Source: Nitrosomonas sp. (lineage in GTDB: Bacteria > Pseudomonadota > Gammaproteobacteria > Burkholderiales > Nitrosomonadaceae). Taken from it: DNA of 64,000 nt. The translations under genes and the position numbers were made by a program. Under the pieces are notes generated by a model. The model saw only the letters and a program-made list of their open reading frames with translations. It had not been told where the DNA came from and searched no databases. Shown here one piece after another: positions 7,305-17,463 of the stretch. The DNA is taken from positions 1 through 64,000 of the forward strand of contig JAHBZZ010000007.1 of NCBI GenBank assembly GCA_019635215.1, in the 5' to 3' direction. Position 1 is the stretch's first letter. Each line of letters opens with the position of its first letter.

Positions 7305-7886
7305 TCAGGAATGTTTATCATAATCGATTGCCTGCGGAATCGCCGCCTTTAAATAATAAACCATTGACCACAAGGTCAGGAGCGCTGCCGCATAAATCAG
7401 CCAAGTGCCAATTTCCTGCGCGTTGAATCCCGCCACCAGATCAACCTGATACAGCAACAGAGGAATCGCAATCATCTGCGCCGTCGTCTTGATTTTTCCT
7501 AAAAAGGAGACCGCAACACTTTTTGATTTGCCGATTTGCGCCATCCATTCGCGCAGGGCAGAGACGGCAATTTCACGACCGATAATAATCAGTGCAATAG
7601 GCGCGCCGAGCCGATCCAGATAAACGAGCACAATCAGTGCGGCTGCAACCATGAGCTTGTCCGCAACCGGATCAAGAAATGCGCCAAAGGCCGAGGTCTG
7701 ATTCAAGGCACGCGCCAGATAACCATCGAGCCAGTCGGTAATCGCCGCACCTGTAAATATAAGCGTCGCCGCCAGATTTTTCTGCATCGGCGTCAACCAG
7801 CTGTCGGGTAAATAAAAAATACCTACAAATAGCGGTATAGCCAGAATTCTAAGCCATGTCAGTATATTGGGAAGGTTATAAAACAT
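7305..7886 (-). CDS. pgsA: CDP-diacylglycerol--glycerol-3-phosphate 3-phosphatidyltransferase
   Basis: 193 aa inner-membrane enzyme of phosphatidylglycerol synthesis, the committed step to PG and cardiolipin. The CDP-alcohol phosphotransferase signature D-G-x2-A-R-x8-G-x3-D-x3-D is complete: DGYLARALNQTSAFGAFLDPVADK (about residues 54-77). About five to six hydrophobic segments are visible. Length is normal for the family. It lies downstream of uvrC on the same strand, a pairing common in proteobacteria, but 254 bp separate the two, so it may have its own promoter. Confidence 0.96.
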   Translation of the reverse strand: MFYNLPNILTWLRILAIPLFVGIFYLPDSWLTPMQKNLAATLIFTGAAITDWLDGYLARALNQTSAFGAFLDPVADKLMVAAALIVLVYLDRLGAPIALIIIGREIAVSALREWMAQIGKSKSVAVSFLGKIKTTAQMIAIPLLLYQVDLVAGFNAQEIGTWLIYAAALLTLWSMVYYLKAAIPQAIDYDKHS

Positions 7887-8140
7887 AAGATTTCATGCCG
7901 TTGCGGCATATTATTTCATCTATTAAAAATCAATTGCCGGACGCCCGCAAAATCCGGAAAACCAGAAGTTTACCTGCTACGAACTGCGCGGTCTTCCGGA
8001 ACCTATTATTATTGTTGTTCATACCGAAAAACCGCAGTCCATTATCAATTAAACGGCTGCATCATATCACTTGTACATAAGTCTGCATTAAGCAAAATAA
8101 AGTATGAGCGGACATTCAGCAGGCGAAAAAACAGTCGTCG

Positions 8141-9991
8141 TCAGTGCAATTCCCGGTAAATTTTCTCCGCCAGCTTCCGGCTGATGCCTTCGGTCTGCGC
8201 AAGTTCTTCGATACTGGCATTCTGCACACCTTTCAGTCCGCCGAACCGTCCCAGCAGTCCCTGGCGGCGCTTGGCACCGATACCGCTGATGTCCTCCAGC
8301 GTAGAGGTCGTGCGCACTTTATTGCGCCGGCTGCGATGCCCTTGAATCGCAAAACGGTGCGCTTCATCGCGGATCTGCTGAATCAGGTGCAGCGCCGCAT
8401 GGTCGTTCGGCAATTGTAATGGCTTTTCCTGTTCGGGAAAAATCAATTGCTCAAGGCCGGGCTTACGTGATTCGCCTTTTGCAATGCCCATCAGGCTGGC
8501 GTCATTGAGACCAAGTTCATCGAGCGCTTCCTTGGCGGCGTTGACCTGTCCGCGGCCGCCATCGATCATAATCAGATCGGGTAGACGCTCTTCGCCCTGC
8601 ATGGCTTTCTGATACCGGCGGCTCAATGCATCGCGTATGGCCGCATAATCATCGCCCGGTGTAATGCCTTTAATGTTAAAACGACGGTATTCATTATTGC
8701 GCATGGCAAACTGATCGTACACCACGCAGGATGCCACCGTCGCCTCCCCCATGGTATGGCTGATATCGAAACATTCAATGCGCATCAATCCGCTCATATT
8801 CAGAACCTGCTGCAAAGCAGCCAGCCGTTCCTCCTGGCTGGCCTTGCGCTGCATCAGCTGCTGCAGCGCAAGCCGTGCGTTTTCAGCAGCCATCTTCAAC
8901 CACATACGCCGCTCGCCGATGGGATTCTGGTTGATCGTCACTTTATGGCCGGATTGCTCAGACAATAAATCTTCCAGCACTTCGCGGTGTATTTCCCGAT
9001 CGACGATGATCTGGCTGGGCACGCTGCGGTTCAGGTAATGTTGCGCCAGAAAAGCCTCGATGACCGAAGACAGGTTATAGCCGTCGGCATTCTGCGGAAA
9101 AAAGCTTTTGTCGCCGAGATGGCGGCCGCCCCTGACCATCGCCAGCGTCACGCAGACTTTGTCACCGCCATCCTCATGCCCGTCACACGCGACGATATCG
9201 GCGTCCATCGCCTTACCGCTGTCCATAAACTGTTTTTCCCTGATTTTGCGCAATGCCTGCATCTGATCACGCAAAACCGCCGCATGCTCGTATTCCGTAG
9301 CATCCGATGCCTGCTGCATCTTCAGCGCGATACTGTCGATAACTTCCGATTGCTTGCCTTGCAGAAACAAGACTGCGCTCTGTACATCCTCACGATACTC
9401 CGCCTGTGAAATCTGGTTGACACAAGGCCCGCTACAACGTTTGATCTGATACAGCAAACAGGGCCGTGTACGGTTGGCAAATACGCTGTCTTCGCAGGTA
9501 CGCAGACGAAAAACCTTCTGCAGCAGCTGGATGCTCTCGCGCACAATGCCGGCATTGGGAAACGGCCCGAAATACTGATGCGTTTTTTCCAGCAGGCCAC
9601 GATAAAATCCCAGCCTGGGATATTCATGCCCGCTCAGAATAATATAAGGATAGGTTTTGTCATCACGGAACAGAATGTTGTAACGCGGCTTGAGGCTTTT
9701 GATGAGATTGTTTTCCAACAGCAGCGCTTCCGCTTCCGAACGCGTCACCGTGGTTTCAATCCCCGTAATATGCGACACCATCAACTGCGTACGCGGCGCC
9801 AATCCGGTTTTCTGGAAATATGACGACACGCGTTTTTTAAGATCAATTGCCTTGCCGACGTAAATGACTTCACCCTTTTCGTTCAGCATCCGGTAAACAC
9901 CGGGCTGCGCAGGCAGGTTCCTGCAAAACCCTTTGGCGTCGAATACCAAAACCGGCTTGCTCTCGTTATTTTCGCTATTTGTTTGCGTCAA
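8141..9991 (-). CDS. uvrC: Excinuclease ABC subunit C
   Basis: 616 aa nuclease of nucleotide excision repair, making both incisions around UvrB-marked lesions. GIY-YIG domain near 28-105 (PGVYRML, VIYVGKAIDLKKRVSSYF), a Cys-rich patch (RPCLLYQIKRCSGPC), a UVR/UvrB-binding coiled coil (about 205-245), the RNase H-like C-terminal nuclease (IECFDISHTMGEATVASCVVY, IDGGRGQ) and two helix-hairpin-helix motifs at the end (EDISGIGAKRRQGLLGRFGG). Full length and intact. pgsA lies downstream. Start taken at the first Met. Confidence 0.98.
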   Translation of the reverse strand: MTQTNSENNESKPVLVFDAKGFCRNLPAQPGVYRMLNEKGEVIYVGKAIDLKKRVSSYFQKTGLAPRTQLMVSHITGIETTVTRSEAEALLLENNLIKSLKPRYNILFRDDKTYPYIILSGHEYPRLGFYRGLLEKTHQYFGPFPNAGIVRESIQLLQKVFRLRTCEDSVFANRTRPCLLYQIKRCSGPCVNQISQAEYREDVQSAVLFLQGKQSEVIDSIALKMQQASDATEYEHAAVLRDQMQALRKIREKQFMDSGKAMDADIVACDGHEDGGDKVCVTLAMVRGGRHLGDKSFFPQNADGYNLSSVIEAFLAQHYLNRSVPSQIIVDREIHREVLEDLLSEQSGHKVTINQNPIGERRMWLKMAAENARLALQQLMQRKASQEERLAALQQVLNMSGLMRIECFDISHTMGEATVASCVVYDQFAMRNNEYRRFNIKGITPGDDYAAIRDALSRRYQKAMQGEERLPDLIMIDGGRGQVNAAKEALDELGLNDASLMGIAKGESRKPGLEQLIFPEQEKPLQLPNDHAALHLIQQIRDEAHRFAIQGHRSRRNKVRTTSTLEDISGIGAKRRQGLLGRFGGLKGVQNASIEELAQTEGISRKLAEKIYRELH

Positions 9992-10040
9992 ACCTTTTCC
10001 TGTCCGTTTTTTTATCCGTCATTTTTCCTTGAACGGACTC

Positions 10041-10229
10041 TTATTCTTTCTTGCCGAGCAATTCACCACCGATCGCCCAGTTCTCATGCGGCACTTCCTC
10101 AAACGTGATATAGGTATACGACTTTGATTTATTGGCCACACGCGCAAACGTATCGGTGATTTCTTCGGCAATCTGCGCTTTTTGATCGGTATTCAAAGCA
10201 CCCGCAACGCGGATATGGATATAAGGCAT
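10041..10229 (-). CDS. 4-oxalocrotonate tautomerase-family protein
   Basis: 62 aa from the ATG at 10229, which has a good ribosome site (GGGAGAG, 8 nt upstream). It begins MPYIHIRVAG; after Met removal the conserved Pro becomes the N-terminal catalytic base of the tautomerase superfamily. Length and the beta-alpha-beta pattern fit the small tautomerase subunits. Substrate unknown. It starts 4 bp after the stop of the uracil-DNA glycosylase gene, so the two are probably cotranscribed and may continue towards uvrC. Confidence 0.8.
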   Translation of the reverse strand: MPYIHIRVAGALNTDQKAQIAEEITDTFARVANKSKSYTYITFEEVPHENWAIGGELLGKKE

Positions 10230-10233
10230 ATCA

Positions 10234-10923
10234 CTACTCTCCCTGAAAATGATGGTCTGACAGATCGGCGGCAATGCGCGTAAAAACCTGCCCGAACATC
10301 TCCGCCGTCAATCGCTTGGTCTGCGTATTGTAGCGACTGCAGTGGTAGCTGTCATACAGTTTGACAGGCAGATCCTCCAGCGTATGCACGGCGCCATGCG
10401 CAAACAGATAATCCTTCAGGCGTAGATCCAGACTGCGCAACACTGCCTGATGCGCAATCGCGCCCAATGCCAGCAGCGCCTTACCACCATGCCGCACAAA
10501 TTCCCGGAGTTCCACTTGCAGATAATGATTACACTGGCGTATTTCATCGGGATTTGGCTTATTCTGCGGTGGCAGGCACTTCACCGCATTGGTGATACGG
10601 CAATTGAGCAGGCGCAGATCATCGTGCCGCGATACCGATTCTGCATGGCTGGCGAAACCGAATTTATGCAGCGTCTGATACAGCAGAATACCAGCATAAT
10701 CGCCAGTAAAAGGCCGTCCGGTGCGGTTTGCGCCATGCATGCCGGGTGCCAGCCCGACAATCAGCAGTTGTGCGTTGCAATCGCCGAACGCACTCACCGG
10801 CCGCGCGTGATAATCCGGATAGCGCATCTTCACAGTATCCAGAAATGTCGCCAGCCGTTCACACCGGCGGCAATCCGCCGGTTGCGGAGGAAAATCCTGA
10901 TTTGTAGTAGAATCTAAAGGCAT
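10234..10923 (-). CDS. Uracil-DNA glycosylase, family 5 (UdgB-like)
   Basis: 229 aa from the ATG at 10923; a longer frame exists but runs through the divergent tamA region. Four-Cys iron-sulphur type glycosylase: CRRCERL at the N-terminus, then motif GLAPGMHGANRTGRPFTGDYAG, which is diagnostic of family 5 (GLAPG lacks the Asp/Glu of other families), ITNAVKCLPPQNKPNPDEI, and a late SYHCSRYNTQT with the His-containing motif 2. It removes uracil, and in family 5 also deaminated purines, from DNA. Followed after 4 bp by the tautomerase gene. The start codon overlaps an ATG on the opposite strand. Confidence 0.88.
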   Translation of the reverse strand: MPLDSTTNQDFPPQPADCRRCERLATFLDTVKMRYPDYHARPVSAFGDCNAQLLIVGLAPGMHGANRTGRPFTGDYAGILLYQTLHKFGFASHAESVSRHDDLRLLNCRITNAVKCLPPQNKPNPDEIRQCNHYLQVELREFVRHGGKALLALGAIAHQAVLRSLDLRLKDYLFAHGAVHTLEDLPVKLYDSYHCSRYNTQTKRLTAEMFGQVFTRIAADLSDHHFQGE

Positions 10924-10996
10924 GGCGCAAAAAATAAACAGTTTAAACGAGTGCAGCGTGATTTCCAGTACCGGCGATACCACTGCCGGAGCTTCG

Positions 10997-12826
10997 ATGA
11001 AGCGCAGTTTTCCTGACAACCGCATAATGCATGCAACCCGCTCAACGCTCAGAAAAATACTTCCTGTTATTATCCGGATATCACTGTGCACAGGCACGCT
11101 TCTGGGCTGCCACGCCCCTATTTTAGCGGAATCCGCCCTGATGCCCAAGCCACTCCAGCAAACCGACTTTGTGATCTTATCTGCCCCTCAATCCGTAGAG
11201 GCGTTTCTCGAAGAACATATCAAACTGCCTGAAAAACCGTTTGCCAATGACATGGCGCAACGCGCCTTTCTGCGCCGGACCAGGCAGGATATCGAAGAGT
11301 TACTGGCTACGCAGGGTTATTTCTCGCCTGCTGTTACATTTGACAGGAAAGTCAAGCATGAAACTGAAATTCCGGTGATCCAGGTCGATCCGGGGCCGCT
11401 CACGCATGTCGAGTCCGTACAGATCGAATTTCAGGGCGACATTGCCGCCGCCGACAAAAAACAGCAAAAAAAAATGCAGCAATGGCGCAAAGCCTGGCCC
11501 CTCAAATCCGGCAAACCATTCCGCTCCGCCGATTGGGAAAACGCCAAGGCGGCGCTGCTGTCCGAGATTACTTATGAAAAATACGCTGCCGCCAGCATGG
11601 TCCGGAGTGAAGCGGTCGTCCATAAGGACAATGCCACTGTCGCACTGCACATCGTCATCGATTCCGGCCCTGCGTTTTACTTTGGCGAGCTTGAAATTAC
11701 CGGACTGGAACGTTACAGCCCCGAGATGATCGAAAATTACCGGCCGTTCCGCACCGGCGACCCGTACAGCAAGGAACAAATGCACCTGTTTCAGATTGCA
11801 CTGCAAAGCATTCCGCATTTCGGCAATGTATCCGTCAGCATTTCGTCGGATAGCTCAACACACGCCGCTGTTCCAGTCTATGTCAGCGTAACCGAAGCCA
11901 AAGCGCAGCGCATCGCCATTGGCGGCGGCTATAGCTCCAACAACGGCGCGCGCGTCGAACTGAATTTCAGCAACCACAACTTCCTGCACCGCGCATGGAA
12001 TTTCAACACCCTGTTGCGCCTGGAACAAAAGCGCCAGACCGCATTGGTCGGCGTCAATACCCTGCCCGATCAGAACAACATTTATTATGCCGCCAGCGCC
12101 AGTATGCAAAGAACTGATATCAGAGACCTTGTCACGGTACGGCAACGTGTCGACGCCGCGCGCATTTACCAGACGCCCAACCTTCAGCGGCAATATTCGC
12201 TGAGCTGGCAGCGCGAGGAAAAACGGCCTGATGGTGCGGTCAACCAGACCAACGAAGCCCTGGCGTTCGACTGGCGCTTCCGTTACAACGTGATCGACAA
12301 TCCGGTCAATATCCGGCGCGGCACTGTTTCGGAGCTGCGCATCGGCGGCGGCACCGAATTGATCCTCTCCGACCAGGATTTCATCCGCACCTACGGCCGC
12401 CAGCAGAACTGGTGGCCGATCGGCAAAAACGGCGTCCTCTATCTGCGCGGCGAGGCCGGCTATACCTTTGCCGCGTCGCGCTTCGGCATTCCGCAGGAAT
12501 ATCTGTTCCGCGCAGGCGGTATACAATCAGTACGCGGCTATGATTTCATGAGCCTGGGCGTGCGGGAAGGCAACGCCATCGTCGGCGGCCGCGCCATGGC
12601 GACCGGCACGATCGAATACACTCATTGGTTCATGCAGAACTGGGGCGCCGCCGCGTTTGTCGATGCAGGCAGCGCAGCCGACAATATCAAGGATATGCAC
12701 CTGTTTGTCGGTTATGGCATCGGCCCGCGCTGGCGCAGCCCGGCGGGCCCGCTGGCGCTGGATCTCGCACGGTCACATGAAACCGGCACATTCCGCGTAC
12801 ATTTTTCCATGGTAGTCAATTTCTGA
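10997..12826 (+). CDS. tamA: Autotransporter/outer-membrane assembly protein TamA (Omp85 family)
   Basis: 609 aa from the ATG at 10997, chosen because GGAG lies 5 nt upstream; an in-frame ATG at 10922 overlaps the divergent glycosylase start. A signal sequence follows (LRKILPVIIRISLCTGTLLGCHAPILAES). Periplasmic POTRA domains occupy roughly the first 250 residues (LEITGLERYSPEMIENYRPF), then a 16-strand barrel with the loop-6 motif VRGYDF and a C-terminal Phe (FSMVVNF). It works with TamB, which starts within its stop codon, to move proteins or lipids to the outer membrane. Confidence 0.93.
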   Translation: MKRSFPDNRIMHATRSTLRKILPVIIRISLCTGTLLGCHAPILAESALMPKPLQQTDFVILSAPQSVEAFLEEHIKLPEKPFANDMAQRAFLRRTRQDIEELLATQGYFSPAVTFDRKVKHETEIPVIQVDPGPLTHVESVQIEFQGDIAAADKKQQKKMQQWRKAWPLKSGKPFRSADWENAKAALLSEITYEKYAAASMVRSEAVVHKDNATVALHIVIDSGPAFYFGELEITGLERYSPEMIENYRPFRTGDPYSKEQMHLFQIALQSIPHFGNVSVSISSDSSTHAAVPVYVSVTEAKAQRIAIGGGYSSNNGARVELNFSNHNFLHRAWNFNTLLRLEQKRQTALVGVNTLPDQNNIYYAASASMQRTDIRDLVTVRQRVDAARIYQTPNLQRQYSLSWQREEKRPDGAVNQTNEALAFDWRFRYNVIDNPVNIRRGTVSELRIGGGTELILSDQDFIRTYGRQQNWWPIGKNGVLYLRGEAGYTFAASRFGIPQEYLFRAGGIQSVRGYDFMSLGVREGNAIVGGRAMATGTIEYTHWFMQNWGAAAFVDAGSAADNIKDMHLFVGYGIGPRWRSPAGPLALDLARSHETGTFRVHFSMVVNF

Positions 12827-15800
12827 TGGAAACACAGCCACAAAACGACCTGCCTGCGCAGGACGACAAGCCACAGCGTCCCCGGCGCCGTATTCTGAAA
12901 GGGCTGGCCGGTACCATGCTGGCCCTGTCGATCACGCTCACCGGCAGCGGCTATTGGATATTCAATACGCCATCCGGACTGCAGTGGCTGTTCTCCACGG
13001 TTCAGCGCATCAGTGGCGGAACGGTGCAGTTCGAAGCCGTGAACGGCACCGCCGCAGCGCTGCACATCGGCCGATTGAATTTCACCAGCGAATCCATGCA
13101 GATCGCCATCGATCAATTTGAAATACACTGGTCGCCGTACCGGCTGTTGACCGGGGAATTACTCATCCATGCGTTCAGTGTGCAATCCATTGATCTGCAT
13201 ACCGCGCCATCGGAAGAAGAAACCACACTGCCCGGGGATTTATCCCTGCCGGTCGGTCTGACCGTCGAACACCTGCGCATCGACGCACTGCGTACCTACT
13301 CCATCGATGATCAGCCGGCTCAGGAGCGGCAGCCCGACCTGACCCTGACCGATATGTCGCTGCGCCTGAAAAGCGATGCGCGGCAACACACGATCAATCA
13401 TCTCGCACTGAATACCGGATTCGGCGTTTTACAAGCTTCGGGATCCATAGAAACCGCCCTACCCTTCCGTCTGCGATTCATCCTGCAACACGCAGCTCCG
13501 GAAAAATGGGGCACCACGCAAGCCACCGCGACCGGAACGCTTGAACAACTGAACGTCAAGCTTCGGCATCGCCATACGCAAATGCAGGCCTTCGCCGACG
13601 CCTGGCTGCAGCCGTTTACGTCAGACCCTACAGCCATGGTAACAGCGCTCAAAACCGCCGTTACCGGCTTCAATCCGGCAGATTTTTTCCCCGAAACGCC
13701 GCAGGCCGGCATTACGCTGCATACCGCACTTCGCCTGAACCCGGAAAACCGACTCGAGGGCACGCTGACGCTCGTCAACAAAGCGGCAGCGACACTGGAT
13801 CGAAACGGATTGCCGCTCAGCGCTATCCGGACAGCAGTTTTGCTGGATGCAGAGACACTGAAACTGGACAACCTGAAACTATTGCTTACGGAGAAATCAC
13901 ACCTTTCCGGCCATGTCGCCTGGCATTTCAAGCAGGCATTCGGTCAGGCCGCAATCAGCGTCAGCAATCTGAATCCTGCGGCCATCGACACACAATGGCA
14001 GGCCGCCGGAATAAACGGCACGCTCCGCCTGACCGGCGATGCAGCGCAGCAGCGTATCGAAGCCCGCTTACACGATCGACCGCTGAAACTGAAACTGGAT
14101 GTGGCTGCCGTTCACAGCGCCAACCGGATTGTGCTGGAACACGTCAACCTGAACCGCGGCCAGTCCAGCCTGAGCGGAAGCGGCGCAGTAAGCCTGCCCG
14201 ACGCAACGGCGAGCGGGGAAACGCTGCCGTTTCATTTCACAGGCCGGCTCAGGCAATTCAATATCGCCGATTTTGTTCAGGGCTATACATCCAGTCTGAA
14301 TCTGAAACTGGATATCACCGGAAACCATTCCCCCGAATTGACCGGCACACTCGATTACCGCTTCGAGGAAAGCCATTTCAACCACCAGCCGGTCAGCGGC
14401 AAAGGCCGGATCACATTCGCGCAGCCGCCATCCACCGCGATCGCCATCACCAGTGCGGCCGATCTTCAGATCGGATCGAACCATCTGAAAGCACACGGCA
14501 AATACGGTAAGCCCGGCGACATGCTGACTCTGCAGATCAGCGCACCCGCACTGGATCAAGCCGGACTCGGACTTTCCGGCGCACTCAATGCGCAAATCGA
14601 TATGCGCGGGACAATCGACAAATCTGCGATTAATTTTGATATTGACGGCACGCAACTGGCGTTGCCCGGCGCTCAGTCGATCGGCAATCTGGCTGCACGC
14701 GGCAAAATACATCCCGAAACGTTAGCGTTGGCGCTTTCGGCACATCAAATCCGCTCTGCGGATAAAACACTGCTTGAACAACTCCAGCTCAAAGTGGATG
14801 GTCGGATACCGCAACACACAATACAGGCCGATTTGCATATCGACCAGAAGCAATCGGTCATCCTGCAGGCTGACGGCGGCCTGATCGGTTACGGCAAACC
14901 GGGCACGACAGCCTACTGGCAAGGATTGATAACCCAACTGACGATCAGCGGACAGCTGCCGGTAACGCTGCAAACGCAGGCGGCATTAACGCTCGGCAGC
15001 GACAAGGCAGTGCTCAGCAACGCACGGCTTGCGGTTGCGGATGGCGAAGTGAATATTGAAAATGCATTCTGGTCACCTGCAAAATGGGAAAGCAGTGGTC
15101 ATTTTTCAAGCATCAGGGTTCACCCCGGTAGCGACCTGATTCCACAGGAAAACATCCTCCAGTTGCGCGGGCAGTGGAACATTCAGGCGCAAAAGCAACT
15201 TAAAGGTGAAATTTCAATTTCACGGGAACAGGGCGACTGGTACCTGCCCGGAGAACTGCCGTACGCCATCGGTTTACAGGATCTGCGCCTGCATATCGAT
15301 GCGAGTGGTGACCAACTGAGCGGCCGGTTCGACCTGACAAGCGAACACCTCGGTCAGGCAAGCGCCAGAATAGCATTGCCGGCCGCATCCTCCACCAGCA
15401 GCGATTTTTTCCCGCCGCATACGCCGCTCAATGGTACGTTAAACGTGCAGTCCACCGATCTATCCTGGCTGGATTATCTAACCGACAGCGCGATACACGC
15501 CGGTGGCGGGATTACACTGGAAGCCGCCATCTCCGGGACACTCGGCAAGCCCGCGCTGCAGGGCCGTATTACAGGAGAACAACTGGCCTTTGCGCTGCCC
15601 GATGAAGGATTGAACCTCGACCAGGGCCAGCTGGCGGCACGGTTTGATCAATCGGCGCTGCATATCGACCGGCTCTATTTTGTTTCGCCACATGAAGCGC
15701 CACCCAAGGACCGCCTGCTGAACAAATTGAAACACAAGGGAAAACCGGGCTCGGTGGAAATCACCGGCTCGCTCGGCTTTGCCGACAATGCGCATCAGTT

Positions 15801-16830
15801 GAACGTTGCGATCGACCAGATTTATCTCGTCCATCCGCCGCATTACTGGATTGTCGCCTCAGGCTCCAGCAGCGCAAAAATGTCCGGCAACGTACTTGAT
15901 CTCGACGGCGAAATCACCGCTGACGCCGGTCTTATCACACAGCCGCCGGAAACCCGGCCGCAACTCGCCGATGACATCATCCTGGCCGATGACACGGTAG
16001 AATCACCCGGCGATCCGGCCACAGATACGTCCACCGTTGTAAATCTGAACGCAACGCTTAACCTTGGCCAACAGTTTTACCTGCGCGTCGCCGGGCTCGA
16101 AGGACGGCTTGACGGCAGCCTGAAATTGCGGAATGACGCGAAAGGTTTAAGCGCAGTGGGCTCCATCGCCACACGGAATACCACCTACAAAGCCTACGGC
16201 CAGAATCTGACCGTGGAGCGCGGCATCGTGAATTTCCACGGCCCGCTCGACGATCCGGGACTCAATGTGCGGGCAATCCGTAAAGGGCTTGCCGTCGAGG
16301 CCGGCGTGGAAGTCGCCGGCACTGTGCGGCACCCCCAGATTAAACTGGTGTCGTCGCCCAATGTGCCCGATACCGAGAAACTGTCCTGGATTGCACTCGG
16401 CCGCGCGCCCGATGTCAGCGGACTGGACACCTCCCTGCTGGTTACCGCCGCCAACTCCATCCTCGGCGGGCAATCCGGCTTCGGCGTGACCGACCAGATC
16501 CGGGATTTATTCGGCTTCGACGAATTCTCCTTCCGGCAAGGCAGCACAGCAGGGAGTACATCAGACAGCGCCCAGACCGGCCAGGCAGCAACACAGATCA
16601 GTCCTTTCAGCAACCCCTATGCATTCGCAGGCAGTACGCTGAGCGGTCAGATCGGCACCATCGGCAAACGCATCTCCTCACGCGCCTACCTGAGCTACGA
16701 ACGTGGCATCACCGCAACCACCGCCGGCATCACCAAACTCACCTACACCCTGACCCCCAGCATCACCGTCGTCACCCAGGCGGGCGAAGACAGCGCAGTG
16801 GATTTGTTTTATACGTTCAGGTTTGATTGA
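12826..16830 (+). CDS. tamB: Translocation and assembly module protein TamB
   Basis: 1334 aa, AsmA-like bridge protein. One N-terminal membrane anchor (LAGTMLALSITLTGSGYWIF, about 27-46) is followed by a very long repetitive beta-strand region spanning the periplasm. The C-terminal TamB (DUF490) domain has its typical sequence (YGQNLTVERGIVNFHGPLDDPGLN, then KLVSSPNVPDTEKLSWIALGR) and a terminal barrel-like segment ending FYTFRFD. It overlaps tamA by one base (TGATG), so translation is coupled. No clear terminator was seen in the 118 bp after its stop. Confidence 0.95.
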   Translation: METQPQNDLPAQDDKPQRPRRRILKGLAGTMLALSITLTGSGYWIFNTPSGLQWLFSTVQRISGGTVQFEAVNGTAAALHIGRLNFTSESMQIAIDQFEIHWSPYRLLTGELLIHAFSVQSIDLHTAPSEEETTLPGDLSLPVGLTVEHLRIDALRTYSIDDQPAQERQPDLTLTDMSLRLKSDARQHTINHLALNTGFGVLQASGSIETALPFRLRFILQHAAPEKWGTTQATATGTLEQLNVKLRHRHTQMQAFADAWLQPFTSDPTAMVTALKTAVTGFNPADFFPETPQAGITLHTALRLNPENRLEGTLTLVNKAAATLDRNGLPLSAIRTAVLLDAETLKLDNLKLLLTEKSHLSGHVAWHFKQAFGQAAISVSNLNPAAIDTQWQAAGINGTLRLTGDAAQQRIEARLHDRPLKLKLDVAAVHSANRIVLEHVNLNRGQSSLSGSGAVSLPDATASGETLPFHFTGRLRQFNIADFVQGYTSSLNLKLDITGNHSPELTGTLDYRFEESHFNHQPVSGKGRITFAQPPSTAIAITSAADLQIGSNHLKAHGKYGKPGDMLTLQISAPALDQAGLGLSGALNAQIDMRGTIDKSAINFDIDGTQLALPGAQSIGNLAARGKIHPETLALALSAHQIRSADKTLLEQLQLKVDGRIPQHTIQADLHIDQKQSVILQADGGLIGYGKPGTTAYWQGLITQLTISGQLPVTLQTQAALTLGSDKAVLSNARLAVADGEVNIENAFWSPAKWESSGHFSSIRVHPGSDLIPQENILQLRGQWNIQAQKQLKGEISISREQGDWYLPGELPYAIGLQDLRLHIDASGDQLSGRFDLTSEHLGQASARIALPAASSTSSDFFPPHTPLNGTLNVQSTDLSWLDYLTDSAIHAGGGITLEAAISGTLGKPALQGRITGEQLAFALPDEGLNLDQGQLAARFDQSALHIDRLYFVSPHEAPPKDRLLNKLKHKGKPGSVEITGSLGFADNAHQLNVAIDQIYLVHPPHYWIVASGSSSAKMSGNVLDLDGEITADAGLITQPPETRPQLADDIILADDTVESPGDPATDTSTVVNLNATLNLGQQFYLRVAGLEGRLDGSLKLRNDAKGLSAVGSIATRNTTYKAYGQNLTVERGIVNFHGPLDDPGLNVRAIRKGLAVEAGVEVAGTVRHPQIKLVSSPNVPDTEKLSWIALGRAPDVSGLDTSLLVTAANSILGGQSGFGVTDQIRDLFGFDEFSFRQGSTAGSTSDSAQTGQAATQISPFSNPYAFAGSTLSGQIGTIGKRISSRAYLSYERGITATTAGITKLTYTLTPSITVVTQAGEDSAVDLFYTFRFD

Positions 16831-16948
16831 CAGGTTGTTGAAGCGCAGAACGCTAATCAACGAAGCGCGGGTTCTTTTATCAAAGGCGAAGAAGGCCCGG
16901 TTTTTTACTTTTCTCATCAAGCATTCACTGAGTCGGATTATGGCGTTG

Positions 16949-17152
16949 TCATGCGATATTTTTTAAGCGGTTGACAAAGTCATGGTCGGAAATGGCTAGT
17001 GGTAAGGATTTGCCATCCTTGCGATAGAGCGCTATAGCCTCTTCGATAATTTGGCATAGTTCCTCAAACACCTGTTTTTCTTCGTCACCGTGACAACCGT
17101 CGAGGATTAACCCGGGCTTTTCGATGGCTTCCTTTACCACCACAACGACCAA
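16949..17152 (-). CDS. HicB-like antitoxin, possibly 5'-truncated
   Basis: About 67 residues: VVVKEAIEKPGLILDGCHGDEEKQVFEELCQIIEEAIALYRKDGKSLP. This is the partial RNase H-like fold of HicB/UPF0150 proteins. No HicA toxin gene lies next to it. The reading begins with a TTG or GTG and a run of Val codons without a ribosome site, and the sequence upstream is unrelated low-complexity DNA, so the natural start was probably lost in a rearrangement. It abuts the disrupted ATPase gene. Confidence 0.45.
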   Translation of the reverse strand: MVVVVVKEAIEKPGLILDGCHGDEEKQVFEELCQIIEEAIALYRKDGKSLPLAISDHDFVNRLKNIA

Positions 17153-17463
17153 GCTGCGCGGCGCAAACAGCGCACAGCGTTGTTTGCGTCCGTATCAGCG
17201 CCTTATTATGTGCATTCTTTACTTCAATATCCTATTTATACTTTCAAACAAACTTCTCCATTGACTGCGCTCAACTTCTGTTAAAGCGCCTAATTCATTC
17301 GCTCTCGTCCAGCGAACATATGCCTTAGCTAATTTATACTTAGAAAATTGATCTATTTCATTGGTAAATATACTTACTATAGGCCGTTCAGCTTGTTCTA
17401 CGGCTTGTTTTGATACATCCACTCCGAAAGTATCTTTGGCTATCTTGATTAAAGTTTCCCTAA

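Noticed and set aside
14068-14712. Long open frames on the minus strand inside tamB (also 11300-12526 inside tamA)
   Set aside because: They are shadows of GC-rich coding sequence: no ribosome site, no recognisable domain, and they lie fully inside well-supported genes.
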